The notes below the pieces were generated by a model. The model was not told the DNA's origin. It saw only the letters and a list, made by a program, of their open reading frames with translations, and searched no databases. Of a stretch of 64,000 bases of DNA, positions 1 through 8,461 are shown piece after piece. The position numbers were made by a program, and so were the translations under genes. Position 1 is the first letter of the stretch; each line of letters starts with the position of its first letter. The stretch is from Methylobacterium sp. Leaf91 (lineage in GTDB: Bacteria; Pseudomonadota; Alphaproteobacteria; Rhizobiales; Beijerinckiaceae), in assembly GCF_001422815.1 (NCBI RefSeq), contig NZ_LMMP01000001.1, positions 305,848 to 369,847 of the forward strand, written 5' to 3'.

Positions 1-1
1 C

Positions 2-427
2 AAGCGCGGCATCGTCGATCCGGCCAGCGCCCTGATGATGCCGGCGGTGAGCCGCGGCGAGCTCACCGACCAGGCCAATTGCAACCGCACCATCCCGATC
101 TTCGACGGCGCGACGCGCTTCAACGTGGTGCTGAGCTACGGCGAGACGCGCAACGTCGAGAAGCCCGGCTATTCCGGGCCGGTCCTCGTCTGCAACGCCC
201 GCTACCAGGCCATTGCCGGGCATCGCCCCGACCGGCCGGGCGTGAAGTTCATGGAGGACAACCGCGACATGTCGGTATGGCTGGCGCCGGTCGAGGGCAC
301 CCGCGTGCTGCTGCCGGTGCGCATCGCCGTGCGGACGACACTCGGCACCAACATCATCGAGGCGACCCGGTGGAGCCGTGGCGGGGCGCCGAGCCAGGTG
401 GCGCAGGCGGCTTCGGTCGATCCATGA
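2..427 (+). CDS. DUF3108-like protein, 3' end only
   Basis: The frame is open from the left edge and ends with TGA at 425-427, so only about 141 C-terminal residues are present. The visible part has a beta-rich pattern with CNRTIPIFDG and RFNVVLSYGE segments and a later GPVLVCNARYQAIAGHR stretch. It resembles the C-terminal half of DUF3108 family proteins of alphaproteobacteria, which are secreted or periplasmic and of unknown function. Any signal peptide lies outside the window. The next gene starts 20 bases downstream, so co-transcription is plausible. The family call is from memory of the pattern and is moderately sure. Confidence 0.6.
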   Translation, partial: KRGIVDPASALMMPAVSRGELTDQANCNRTIPIFDGATRFNVVLSYGETRNVEKPGYSGPVLVCNARYQAIAGHRPDRPGVKFMEDNRDMSVWLAPVEGTRVLLPVRIAVRTTLGTNIIEATRWSRGGAPSQVAQAASVDP

Positions 428-447
428 CGGCGAATCGGGCCTGAACC

Positions 448-987
448 ATGGACCAGGCCATCGACATTCCGGTCTCGCGCCCTCGCTCGGTGGGCATGTT
501 CGTCATCGCCCTGTGTTTCACGGTCGGCTGTGCCTCGATCCTCTACGCCCGGCCCGGAATCCACGGTCACGCTTTCGAGCCCGGCAGCTTTCACACATTC
601 CTGATCTGGTTCGGATTGTTCTTCTTCGGCGCCGCCAGCGTCGTCAGCGCCCCCCGGATGTTCCGTTCGGGCACGCTGGTTTCCGTCGGGCGGCAGGGGA
701 TCTTCGACCGCCGCCTGTCGAGCGGCTGGATTCCCTGGGACGCGGTCGAGGATCTCAAACCGGTCATGCGGGGACGCCAGCGCTATTTCGTCCTTCGCGT
801 CGATCCCGAACGCTCGGGCGAATTGCCGATCTTCAAAGGGCGGCGCAGGATGGCCCCCTTCACGGGGCTCGGCGCCTATGGCTATGCCATCGGCGGCGCC
901 GATCTCCAGGGCGGGTTCGCGGCCCTCGGCGACGCCCTGTCCGGCACTGCCCTCTGGCGGGCCCCCTCGGGTACCGGGACTCGCTGA
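448..987 (+). CDS. Small membrane protein, STM3941/PH-like
   Basis: A 179-residue protein with two hydrophobic helices near the N-terminus (about residues 15-35 and 50-68). A predicted beta-sandwich follows (GIFDRRLSSGWIPWDAVEDL, then RYFVLRVDPE), of the kind seen in bacterial PH-like STM3941-type proteins. The 'W-x-x-V' turn and conserved basic residues fit that fold. The function is unknown; the protein probably sits in the inner membrane with a cytoplasmic domain. It lies between two other envelope-type genes, and its stop codon overlaps the next start by one base (TGATG), which suggests translational coupling. Confidence 0.6.
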   Translation: MDQAIDIPVSRPRSVGMFVIALCFTVGCASILYARPGIHGHAFEPGSFHTFLIWFGLFFFGAASVVSAPRMFRSGTLVSVGRQGIFDRRLSSGWIPWDAVEDLKPVMRGRQRYFVLRVDPERSGELPIFKGRRRMAPFTGLGAYGYAIGGADLQGGFAALGDALSGTALWRAPSGTGTR

Positions 988-1349
988 TGTCGCCTCTGCC
1001 CCGCTCTCTTCGCTTCCTCGCCCTCGCGGGCTGCCTCGTCGCGGTGGCGGGCCATGCCGGTCCCGGCCATGCGGGCGAGCTCAGCTCGGACATCTCGCCC
1101 TGCGGGGGCGACGCTTATTCCTCGGCGGAGGTGATCGAGGGCCGCCCGGCACGGCGCGGCCCCCTCGTGGCGATGCCGGACACGCTCTGCGCCGATCTCG
1201 CGCCGCAGCAGCCGGCGAACCCCGTGGAGATCTATGTCGATCCTTATGGCTACCGGGGCGGTGGCTATCGCGGGGGTGACGCCCCATATGGCGGGGAGAC
1301 GCAGCGTGGGGGCCGGCCGTCCGGACGGCCCCTGCGCAGCGGCGACTGA
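987..1349 (+). CDS. Secreted hypothetical protein, Gly/Tyr-rich C-terminus
   Basis: A 120-residue protein starting at the ATG that overlaps the upstream TGA at 985-987. The N-terminus is a clear signal peptide: MSPLPRSLR, a hydrophobic core, then cleavage after a GHAGPGHAG-type segment. The mature part is short, with two cysteines (one in SPCGGDAY, one in DTLCADL) and a low-complexity tail rich in Gly, Arg and Tyr (GYRGGGYRGG). No domain is recognised. The one-base overlap places it in an operon with the upstream membrane protein. Function unknown; likely periplasmic or surface. Confidence 0.6.
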   Translation: MSPLPRSLRFLALAGCLVAVAGHAGPGHAGELSSDISPCGGDAYSSAEVIEGRPARRGPLVAMPDTLCADLAPQQPANPVEIYVDPYGYRGGGYRGGDAPYGGETQRGGRPSGRPLRSGD

Positions 1350-1427
1350 CCCGAGGCGGCCATCTCGACGGGCCGTCATGAGACCCTGCCGCCGGCCGCT
1401 TTCGCCGAAGGGACCCGTCCCGCACAC

Positions 1428-4400
1428 ATGACGCGCCGCTCCCTCCCCCCGCAGGCCCGCTCACGCGGCGTCACGGCGGTGCTCGGGCCGACCAATACCG
1501 GCAAGACCCATCTCGCCATCGAGCGGATGCTCGCGCATCCGACGGGGATGATCGGGCTGCCCCTGCGCCTGCTGGCGCGGGAGGTCTACCTGCGCGTCGT
1601 CGCGCGGGTGGGGGTCGAGCAGGTCGCCCTCGTCACCGGCGAGGAGAAGATCAAGCCGGACCGGCCACGCTACTGGATCTCCACCATCGAGGCGATGCCG
1701 CGCGACCTCGACGTCGCCTTCGTGGCCATCGACGAAATCCAGCTCGCCGCCGACATGGACCGCGGCTACGTCTTCACCGACCGCCTGCTGCACCAGCGCG
1801 GGCGCGAGGAGACGCTGCTGATCGGCTCCTCCACTATGCTGCCCCTGGTGCAGTCGCTGATTCCCGGTGTACACACCACCACCCGCCCGCGCCTGTCGAA
1901 GCTCACCTTCGCGGGCGAGAAGAAGCTCGGGCGCCTGCCCCGGCGCACGGCCATCGTCGCCTTCTCGGCGGAGGAGGTCTACGCCATCGCCGAGCTGATC
2001 CGGCGCCAGCGAGGCGGGGCCGCCGTGGTGCTCGGTGCGCTGTCTCCGCGCACCCGCAACGCCCAGGTGGAGCTCTACCAATCGGGCGATGTCGATTACC
2101 TCATCGCCACCGACGCGGTGGGGATGGGCCTCAATCTCGATGTGGACCACGTCGCCTTCGCGGCGAACTGGAAATACGACGGCACGCGCTTCCGCAGGCT
2201 GACGCCCCCGGAGATGGGGCAGATCGCGGGACGGGCCGGACGCCACCTCTCGGACGGCACCTTCGGCTCCACGGGGCGCTGCGCCCCGTTCGAGCCCGAG
2301 ATGATCGAGGCCCTGGAGAACCACGATTTCGAGCCGGTGCGCGTGCTGCAATGGCGCAACCCCGATCTCGACTTCTCCTCGCTGAAGTCCCTTCAGGAGA
2401 GCCTGGACGAGCATCCGAACGAGAAGGGACTGACCCGCGCGCCCATGGGCGAGGACCAGTCCGCCCTCGAAATCCTGATGCGCGAGGACGACATCCGCGA
2501 CATCGCCACCAATCCGACGGTGGTGCGACGCCTGTGGGATACCTGCGGCGTGCCCGATTACCGCAAGGTCCACCCCCAGACCCATGCGGATCTCGTCGCC
2601 CAGCTGTTCCGATTCCTCATGCGGGGCATGGCCGGGCGCATCCCCAACGACTGGTTCGCCAAGCACGTGGCGATGATCGACCGCACCGACGGCGACATCG
2701 ACGCCCTGTCCCAGCGCATCGCCCAAGGGCGAACCTGGACCTTCGTCGCGAACCGTCCTGACTGGCTGATTGATCCGGTGCATTGGCAGGGCGAGACGCG
2801 TCGGGTAGAGGACAGGCTGTCTGACGCCCTGCACGAGCGCCTTGCGAGCCGTTTCGTCGATCGGCGCACTAGCGTCCTGATGCGGCGCCTGAGAGAGAAT
2901 ACGATGTTGGAAGCTGAGATCACCGCCGGCGGGGACGTTACCGTCGAGGGCCAGCATGTCGGCCATCTGCACGGGTTTCAGTTCGTCGCCGACCCGGGCG
3001 CGGAAGGCCACGAGGCCAAGACCCTGCGCAGCGCCGCCGAAAAGGCGCTGGGCGGCGAGATCGAGGCGCGCGCCGAGCGCTTCTCGGCCGCGGCGGATTC
3101 GTCCCTGGTCCTGTCCCATGACGGCATCATCCGCTGGACCGGAGACCCGGTCGCCAAGCTGACGCCGGGCGACAAGCTGTTCGAGCCGCATGTGCGGCTG
3201 CTCGCCGACGAGCAGCTGACCGGCCCGGCCCGCGACAAGGTCGAGGCCCGGCTGGTCGCCTGGCTGAAGGCCTATGTGGTCAGGCTCCTCGGTCCGCTGA
3301 TCGAGATCGAGACCGCCGCCGACCTCGTCGGCCTCTCGAAGGGCATCGGCTACCAGGTCGTGGAATCCCTCGGCGTGCTGGAGCGCGCCAAGGTGATGCA
3401 CGAGATGCGCACCCTCGATCAGGAGGGCCGTGGCGCGCTGCGCCGCCATGGGGTCCGCTTCGGCGCCTATCACATCTTCCTGCCGGCTCTGCTGAAGCCG
3501 GCGCCCCGTACCCTCGCCGCCCAGCTCTGGGCGCTGAAGAACGGTGGCCTCGACCAGCGCGGCCTCGACGAGATCGCGCATCTGGCCGGCTCCGGCCGGA
3601 CCTCGATCAAGGTCGATCCCGAGATCGCCAAGGGCCTCTACCGCGCCGCCGGCTTCCGGGTCTGTGGCGAGCGCGCCGTGCGCGTCGACATCCTGGAGCG
3701 TCTCGCCGACCTGATCCGCCCGGCCGTCACCTACCGCCCCGGCACCACGCCGGGCGAGGCGCCCGCCGGCACCGCCGATGGCGACGCCTTCGTCGCCACC
3801 GTGGGCATGACCTCGCTGGTCGGCTGTTCGGGGGAGGATTTCGGCTCGATCCTGAAATCCCTCGGCTATGCACCTGAAACGCGCCCCGGCCCGGCGATCA
3901 CCGTGCCGCTTCTTCCGGCCGCGTCGACCCGCCCCATCGCACCCGCAGCCGCATCGACCGACGACGCGGTGATGGCGTCCGAGGAGGCCGCACCCGCGAC
4001 CGAAGACGAGGCCAAGCCGGACGCCGAGACGCCTTCGGAAGGCGAGACGGCTTCTCGAGACGGGACGACCACCGAAGACGAGACCTCGCCCGACACGGCC
4101 CAGCCCGTGGCGGAAGGCGTGCCCGACCCCGAGACGGTGTCCTCCGAGGCCGCACCCGCGGAGGACGAGCCGGCACCGGCAGCCGAAGCTCCGGTCGATG
4201 CCGCAGAGGAACCCGAGGCGGCTCCCGTCCCCGTAGCGGAATCCGCAGCCCTCGCCGGCATCGAGCCGGAAACGGCCGAGACGGCCTCTCCTGATGCGGC
4301 CGAGGGCGAAACGCCCGTGGAATCCGCCCCGGCCGAGCCGGTGATGGTCGAGGTCTGGCGCCTGCAGCGGCATCAGCGCAGCTCCGCTCCGCGGCAGAAC

Positions 4401-4781
4401 CGCCCGCGCGGCGGTCGCGATAACGCTCAGGCGGGCGATCGTGGTCCGGGCGAGGGCCGCCAGGACCGTCGCCCCGCTCATGCCGGCGGCCCGGACGGCG
4501 CACAGCGCAACCGTGGTGGCCAGGGCGAGCGGAGCGGGCAAGGCGAGAGGCAGGATGGTGGGCGTCGCGATGGTGGCCGGCCGGATGGCGGGCGTCCGCC
4601 ACGTCGCGAGCGTTTCGAGCCCGGCCGGGTCCGGCCCGAGCGTCGGGACGAGAGTCGTTCCGCCGCACCGCAGGAACAGCGTCCGCAGCGGCGCGAACGG
4701 GCTCCGGATCCGGATTCGCCCTTCGCCAAGCTGGCCGCCCTCAAGGCCCAGCTCGAAGCCGGCGACGGCGGCAAGCGCTGA
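1428..4781 (+). CDS. SUV3-like superfamily II RNA helicase with disordered tail
   Basis: A 1117-residue DExH-type helicase. The Walker A motif GPTNTGKT is at residues 20-27, Walker B DEIQ at 102-105, then motif III GSSTM and motif VI QIAGRAGRHL. This is the arrangement of SUV3-type ATP-dependent RNA helicases used in RNA turnover. A conserved alphaproteobacterial C-terminal region follows to about residue 800. After that comes an acidic Ala/Glu/Pro-rich linker and a strongly basic Arg/Gly-rich segment from about residue 990, typical of RNA-binding or degradosome-docking tails. The ATG at 1428 is the first start giving a complete N-terminus before motif I. The next gene follows by 22 bases, so an RNA-metabolism operon with the S4 protein is likely. 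Confidence 0.85.
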   Translation: MTRRSLPPQARSRGVTAVLGPTNTGKTHLAIERMLAHPTGMIGLPLRLLAREVYLRVVARVGVEQVALVTGEEKIKPDRPRYWISTIEAMPRDLDVAFVAIDEIQLAADMDRGYVFTDRLLHQRGREETLLIGSSTMLPLVQSLIPGVHTTTRPRLSKLTFAGEKKLGRLPRRTAIVAFSAEEVYAIAELIRRQRGGAAVVLGALSPRTRNAQVELYQSGDVDYLIATDAVGMGLNLDVDHVAFAANWKYDGTRFRRLTPPEMGQIAGRAGRHLSDGTFGSTGRCAPFEPEMIEALENHDFEPVRVLQWRNPDLDFSSLKSLQESLDEHPNEKGLTRAPMGEDQSALEILMREDDIRDIATNPTVVRRLWDTCGVPDYRKVHPQTHADLVAQLFRFLMRGMAGRIPNDWFAKHVAMIDRTDGDIDALSQRIAQGRTWTFVANRPDWLIDPVHWQGETRRVEDRLSDALHERLASRFVDRRTSVLMRRLRENTMLEAEITAGGDVTVEGQHVGHLHGFQFVADPGAEGHEAKTLRSAAEKALGGEIEARAERFSAAADSSLVLSHDGIIRWTGDPVAKLTPGDKLFEPHVRLLADEQLTGPARDKVEARLVAWLKAYVVRLLGPLIEIETAADLVGLSKGIGYQVVESLGVLERAKVMHEMRTLDQEGRGALRRHGVRFGAYHIFLPALLKPAPRTLAAQLWALKNGGLDQRGLDEIAHLAGSGRTSIKVDPEIAKGLYRAAGFRVCGERAVRVDILERLADLIRPAVTYRPGTTPGEAPAGTADGDAFVATVGMTSLVGCSGEDFGSILKSLGYAPETRPGPAITVPLLPAASTRPIAPAAASTDDAVMASEEAAPATEDEAKPDAETPSEGETASRDGTTTEDETSPDTAQPVAEGVPDPETVSSEAAPAEDEPAPAAEAPVDAAEEPEAAPVPVAESAALAGIEPETAETASPDAAEGETPVESAPAEPVMVEVWRLQRHQRSSAPRQNRPRGGRDNAQAGDRGPGEGRQDRRPAHAGGPDGAQRNRGGQGERSGQGERQDGGRRDGGRPDGGRPPRRERFEPGRVRPERRDESRSAAPQEQRPQRRERAPDPDSPFAKLAALKAQLEAGDGGKR

Positions 4782-4803
4782 ACCGGGAATCTGAAGAGGG
4801 CGG

Positions 4804-5100
4804 ATGAAGCCGGGGCGTCAGCGTCTCGACAAATGGCTCTGGTTCACCCGCTTCGCGCGGAGCCGCTCTCTTGCCGCCGCCTTGGTGGAGGACGGCTTCG
4901 TGCGGGTGAATGGGACGCGCATCGACAACCCCGCCAAGGGGATCGCCATCGGTGACGTGGTGACGGTCGCCGCCGCCCATGGGACGGCGGCGGTGAGGGT
5001 GATCGATCTCGGGGAGCGGCGCGGTCCCGCGCCGGAGGCGCAACGGCTCTATGCCGACCTGTCGGCGGGCCGGAACGCAGTGCCCGACGATCAGGACTGA
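4804..5100 (+). CDS. S4-domain RNA-binding protein (Hsp15-like)
   Basis: A 98-residue protein made almost entirely of an S4 RNA-binding fold: RLDKWLWFTRFARSRSLA followed by VEDGFVRVNGTRI and a KGIAIGDVVTV strand. It matches the HslR/Hsp15 type, which in E. coli recycles stalled 50S subunits carrying nascent chains; the same role here is inference. A purine-rich GAAGAGGGCGG precedes the ATG at normal distance. It lies 22 bases after the RNA helicase gene and belongs to a block (helicase, S4, fdxA, carD, rpoH) common in Hyphomicrobiales. Confidence 0.85.
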   Translation: MKPGRQRLDKWLWFTRFARSRSLAAALVEDGFVRVNGTRIDNPAKGIAIGDVVTVAAAHGTAAVRVIDLGERRGPAPEAQRLYADLSAGRNAVPDDQD

Positions 5101-5336
5101 TCGTTGCCGCGAAGACCGAGTGGCGGGAGTGTGTCCCGGTAACATCGCCCGAGCGGCCATGATGCGGCCACTGCTTGTCAGTCCCGGTGGCAGGGGCTAG
5201 AGCCGTGCGGAAATAGTGAGGCCTCGCGCGACCCACGGGCGCGTTAACGAGGCCGTGCAAGGGCCGGGTCTAGGATCGCGCCCGAACGGGCCGAGGTGGT
5301 TGACTCGCCCGACCATGGATTGAGGCTGAAGGGCAC

Positions 5337-5675
5337 ATGACCTACGTCGTCACCGACAATTGCATCAAGTGCAAGTACATGGACTGCGTGGAAGTCTGCC
5401 CCGTGGATTGCTTCTACGAGGGCGAGAACATGCTCGTCATCCATCCCGACGAGTGCATCGATTGCGGCGTCTGCGAGCCGGAATGCCCCGCCGAGGCGAT
5501 CAAGCCCGACACAGAGCCGAGCCTGGAGACCTGGCTGAAGCTCAATGCCGATTACGCGCGGAGCTGGCCCAACATCACGCAGAAGAAGGACGCGCCTTCG
5601 GATGCGAAGGAATGGGACGGCGTCAGCGGCAAGTTCGAGGCTCATTTCTCCGCCTCGCCGGGCAAGGGCGACTAG
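5337..5675 (+). CDS. fdxA: 7Fe ferredoxin FdxA
   Basis: A 112-residue ferredoxin with the complete ligand set for one [3Fe-4S] and one [4Fe-4S] cluster. Cys9, Cys17 and Cys50 fit the 3Fe site; Cys21, Cys40, Cys43 and Cys46 fit the 4Fe site ([14 protein letters not shown] and [12 protein letters not shown]). The C-terminal extension of about 55 residues ([17 protein letters not shown]) is typical of the FdxA type of alphaproteobacteria. It is a cytoplasmic electron carrier; the partner is not shown. It is preceded by about 236 bases of non-coding DNA, which probably hold its promoter, and followed by a long gap before carD. Confidence 0.95.
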   Translation: MTYVVTDNCIKCKYMDCVEVCPVDCFYEGENMLVIHPDECIDCGVCEPECPAEAIKPDTEPSLETWLKLNADYARSWPNITQKKDAPSDAKEWDGVSGKFEAHFSASPGKGD

Positions 5676-6297
5676 GCCAGTTCCCGAGCAGGCGATATCG
5701 AGCGAAGGCTCCACCCGGATGGCGTTTCGCAGGTTTTGGTCCGCGCGTTAGTGAATCGCGCGCCTGCCCGCGATGATGCGTCCGGCCCTGTCGGATTTCG
5801 GCGGATCGCGTGCGCCTCATGACGTCGCAGGCGGTCGTGCAACCCACCGCCCGAGGCCGTTGCGATTGCGCTCTCCGCACGGGACCGGCTCCCTGAGGAT
5901 ATCCCTCCGGCAGATGGCGCACGCATGCCCTGCGTCGGCAATCCTTTGATTCGGTGCCCGGTTTGTGGTACATCAAGGGTCTGCCGTCGTTCGTGCCTGA
6001 CGTGCTGCCTTTGGCCACCCAAGCGGTGGTTTCCAAACCTTTCGACAGAGTCGGCATCCCATTCCATTGGGACGCTACCTTTCCGAGACGAGGCGGCATG
6101 TGATCGACCGCTGGAGGCGCGTGCGCTTCCCGCGGCACCGGTCGCATGGTGTGGATGATCGGCTAGCCTGGGACCCGCCCGGCCGATGCATGTTGCATCG
6201 ATGGCCGGCGGACAAGAGGCTCAAGCCGGGTCACCCACCCCGGGAATGAAGGTTCGGCGCGATTCGACCCGCGCGATGTTCTGGAGGCGCTTCTCGC
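5676..6297. other. Non-coding gap upstream of carD
   Basis: About 620 bases without a convincing gene. The short open frames here have start sites without ribosome-binding sequences and no recognisable protein pattern. A GGAGGCG motif at about 6282-6288 is the likely ribosome-binding site of carD. No tRNA, terminator with a U-run, or repeat was seen. The length leaves room for a long carD leader or an unannotated small RNA, but nothing in the sequence proves one. Confidence 0.5.
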
Positions 6298-6900
6298 ATG
6301 ACCACAGCCAAGAAGACGACGGCAGGCCGCCAAGGCTTCAAGACCGGCGAAGCGGTGGTGTACCCAGCTCATGGCGTCGGCCGCATCACTGCGATCGAAG
6401 AGCAGGAAATCGCCGGCTACAAGCTCGAGCTTTTCGTCGTCTCTTTCGAGAAGGACAAGATGGTCCTGCGCGTTCCGACCGCGAAGGCCAACAGCGTCGG
6501 CATGCGTAAGCTCGCCGAGCCCGAGCTTGTCAAGAAGGCCCTCGACGTTCTGACCGGCCGCGCCCGGATCAAGCGCACCATGTGGTCGCGCCGCGCCCAG
6601 GAATACGAGGCCAAGATCAATTCCGGCGACCTGCTGTCGGTGACCGAAGTGGTCCGCGACCTCTACCGGTCGGAGGCTCAGCCGGAACAATCCTACAGCG
6701 AGCGCCAGCTCTACGAGGCCGCCCTCGACCGCGTGTTGCGCGAGATCTCGTCGGTGAACCGCATCACCGAGACCGAGGCACTCAAGCTGATCGAGCAGAG
6801 CCTCGCCAAGTCGCCCCGCCGCGCCAAGGGCGAGGCGGAAGCCGAAGGCGATGCCGAGACGGACGGCGACAGCGACGAGATCCGGGAAGAGGCCGCCTGA
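6298..6900 (+). CDS. carD: CarD-family transcriptional regulator
   Basis: A 200-residue protein. The CarD/TRCF RNA-polymerase-interacting domain is at about residues 14-70 (FKTGEAVVYPAHGVGRI, then LELFVVSFEKDKMVLRVP). A helical DNA-binding region follows (TMWSRRAQEYEAKINSGDL ... VVRDLYRSE), and then an acidic low-complexity tail. CarD/CdnL proteins bind the RNA polymerase beta subunit and stabilise open complexes at rRNA and housekeeping promoters. The start has a GGAGGCG ribosome-binding site. A strong intrinsic terminator lies just downstream, so carD is probably a single transcription unit. Confidence 0.95.
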   Translation: MTTAKKTTAGRQGFKTGEAVVYPAHGVGRITAIEEQEIAGYKLELFVVSFEKDKMVLRVPTAKANSVGMRKLAEPELVKKALDVLTGRARIKRTMWSRRAQEYEAKINSGDLLSVTEVVRDLYRSEAQPEQSYSERQLYEAALDRVLREISSVNRITETEALKLIEQSLAKSPRRAKGEAEAEGDAETDGDSDEIREEAA

Positions 6901-6938
6901 GCGGCCCGCCGATCCCAGACGGATCCGTTCGACGATCG

Positions 6939-6968
6939 GGCCCGGCGCACCAGCGCCGGGCCTTTTTC
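6939..6968 (+). terminator. Rho-independent terminator after carD
   Basis: A perfect 10-bp GC stem (6939-6948 with 6953-6962) closes a four-base ACCA loop and is followed by TTTTT. It lies 39 bases after the carD stop and separates carD from rpoH. Confidence 0.92.
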
Positions 6969-7040
6969 TTTGTCGGCACTGCGTCGGCCGGCTGCTCCGA
7001 TGCGCCGCAGGGTCACGGCCCCCTGTCAGCCCCGGCCTGC

Positions 7041-7066
7041 GGAACTATCCACGCAACGGCTCCGTT
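7041..7066 (+). promoter_or_regulatory. EcfG-type general-stress promoter of rpoH
   Basis: GGAAC at 7041-7045 and CGTT at 7063-7066 are separated by exactly 17 bases. This matches the GGAAC-N16/17-CGTT consensus recognised by the alphaproteobacterial general-stress sigma factor EcfG. It lies about 120 bases before the rpoH start, after the carD terminator and on the correct strand. Stress-controlled rpoH2 genes are known from other alphaproteobacteria; activity here is inferred. Confidence 0.75.
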
Positions 7067-7185
7067 GTTCGGTGCCTGGGCGATGCCCCCGGGCTGGTGC
7101 CCTCGCTTTCTGGACCATTGGGGTCGATCGACCCCGAACGTCCGTCGCGGCGCGCGCACGCAACGGACGAAAGGCGGAGGCGGGA

Positions 7186-8058
7186 ATGGCGGATATCGCG
7201 GGGATACGGCGACAGTTCATTCGTACGGCCATGGAGGCGCCCTTCCTGGCGCGGGACGAGGAACGTGGTCTCGCCGTCCGCTGGAAGGATGAGCGCGACG
7301 AACACGCTCTCCATCGCCTGATTTCGGCGCATATGCGTCTCGTCATCGCGATCGCGGGGCGGTTCCGGCATTACGGTCTACCCATGGCCGACCTCGTCCA
7401 GGAAGGGCATGTCGGCCTCATGGAAGCGGCGGCCCGGTTCGAGCCGGAGCGCGAGGTCCGTTTCTCCACCTATGCGACATGGTGGATCAGAGCCTCGATC
7501 CAGGATTATATCCTTCGCAATTGGTCCATCGTCCGCGGCGGCACGAGCTCCGCGCAGAAGGCGCTGTTCTTCAATTTGCGCCGCCTGCGCGCCCGGTTGA
7601 TGCAATCCACCGAGGAGCATGTGGGCGACGAGATCCATCGCCGCATCGCCACGGCCATCGGCGTCTCCCGCGAGGACGTGGCGCTGATGGACGCGCGACT
7701 GTCCGGGCCGGACATGTCCCTGAACGCTCCGGTCGGCGAGGAAAGCGAAGCCTCATCCGAAAGGATGGACTTCCTCGTGGACGGCTCCGACCTTCCCGAC
7801 GAGACGGTCTCCGCCTCGGTGGATGGCGAGCGCAGGCTCACCTGGCTCAACGAGGCGCTCACCGTCCTGTCCGAGCGCGAGTTGCGAATCCTCCGCGAGC
7901 GACGGCTGACGGAAGACCAGGCCACTCTTGAGGCCCTCGGCCGCCGGCTCGGGATTTCGAAGGAGCGCGTGCGCCAGATCGAGAACCGCGCCCTGGAGAA
8001 GCTGCGCCGTGCCCTGGCGGAGCGTTTTCCACAGAGTGCCGGGAACGTGTATGTCTGA
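7186..8058 (+). CDS. rpoH: RNA polymerase sigma factor RpoH (sigma-32 family)
   Basis: A 290-residue sigma factor. Region 2 reads SAHMRLVIAIAGRFRHYGLP, DLVQEGHVGLMEAAARF, then RFSTYATWWIRASIQDYIL. The RpoH box is QKALFFNLRR. Region 4 carries LGRRLGISKERVRQIENRAL. The ATG at 7186 is preferred over in-frame upstream codons because AGGCGGAGG lies just before it and family members begin near this point. RpoH directs heat-shock or oxidative-stress transcription. The EcfG-type promoter upstream suggests it is the RpoH2-type paralogue placed under general-stress control; that sub-assignment is inference. Confidence 0.9.
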   Translation: MADIAGIRRQFIRTAMEAPFLARDEERGLAVRWKDERDEHALHRLISAHMRLVIAIAGRFRHYGLPMADLVQEGHVGLMEAAARFEPEREVRFSTYATWWIRASIQDYILRNWSIVRGGTSSAQKALFFNLRRLRARLMQSTEEHVGDEIHRRIATAIGVSREDVALMDARLSGPDMSLNAPVGEESEASSERMDFLVDGSDLPDETVSASVDGERRLTWLNEALTVLSERELRILRERRLTEDQATLEALGRRLGISKERVRQIENRALEKLRRALAERFPQSAGNVYV

Positions 8059-8165
8059 CCGGATGTCGCTTGCCGCCTGACCCAGTGCGCTGCACATTAA
8101 CGCTTCGGCATCCCGTCTGTGGGAAGCCGGGGCGTGATGGCACGTGGACGGGCAGGTCGGCAGAG

Positions 8166-8405
8166 ATGGACGTCGCGACACAGAGGCCTCTCCTCACCCT
8201 CGCGATGATTCTCGCCTTGAGCGTCGCGCTCGTCGGAATCATCGCCGTCAGGCACAGCCTGTCCTGGCTGGCCGCCGCCGGGACATTCTACGGCATCGTC
8301 GCTCTCTGTCAGATCGTCTATCTCACCCTCGTCGTCGCCTTCACGCGGGATGGAGCGCCTGAGCGACCTATGCCGGGCGCGTCCAGGCCGCCCTCGATCC
8401 GATAG
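8166..8405 (+). CDS. Small two-helix membrane protein
   Basis: A predicted 79-residue protein with two hydrophobic segments (LLTLAMILALSVALVGIIA and AAAGTFYGIVALCQIVYLTL) separated by a short loop, ending in a basic Pro-rich tail. The frame is open further upstream to 8070, but the ATG at 8166 gives the expected membrane-protein N-terminus. No family is recognised. It lies downstream of rpoH and before the phosphopantetheinyl transferase. Function unknown. Confidence 0.5.
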   Translation: MDVATQRPLLTLAMILALSVALVGIIAVRHSLSWLAAAGTFYGIVALCQIVYLTLVVAFTRDGAPERPMPGASRPPSIR

Positions 8406-8461
8406 CCCCACGATGGCATCGGGAACGATGACATCGGGCAGCACGGCATCGAGCCGCTAAA

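Noticed and set aside
378..986. N-terminal extension of the small secreted protein back to 378
   Set aside because: The frame is open, but the signal peptide starts at 987 in a one-base overlap with the preceding stop; the upstream part is antisense-like in composition and overlaps the STM3941-like gene.
1461..4541. A 1026-codon open frame on the strand opposite the RNA helicase
   Set aside because: It is a high-GC shadow of the helicase gene: no ribosome-binding site, no domain pattern, and it mirrors the sense codons.
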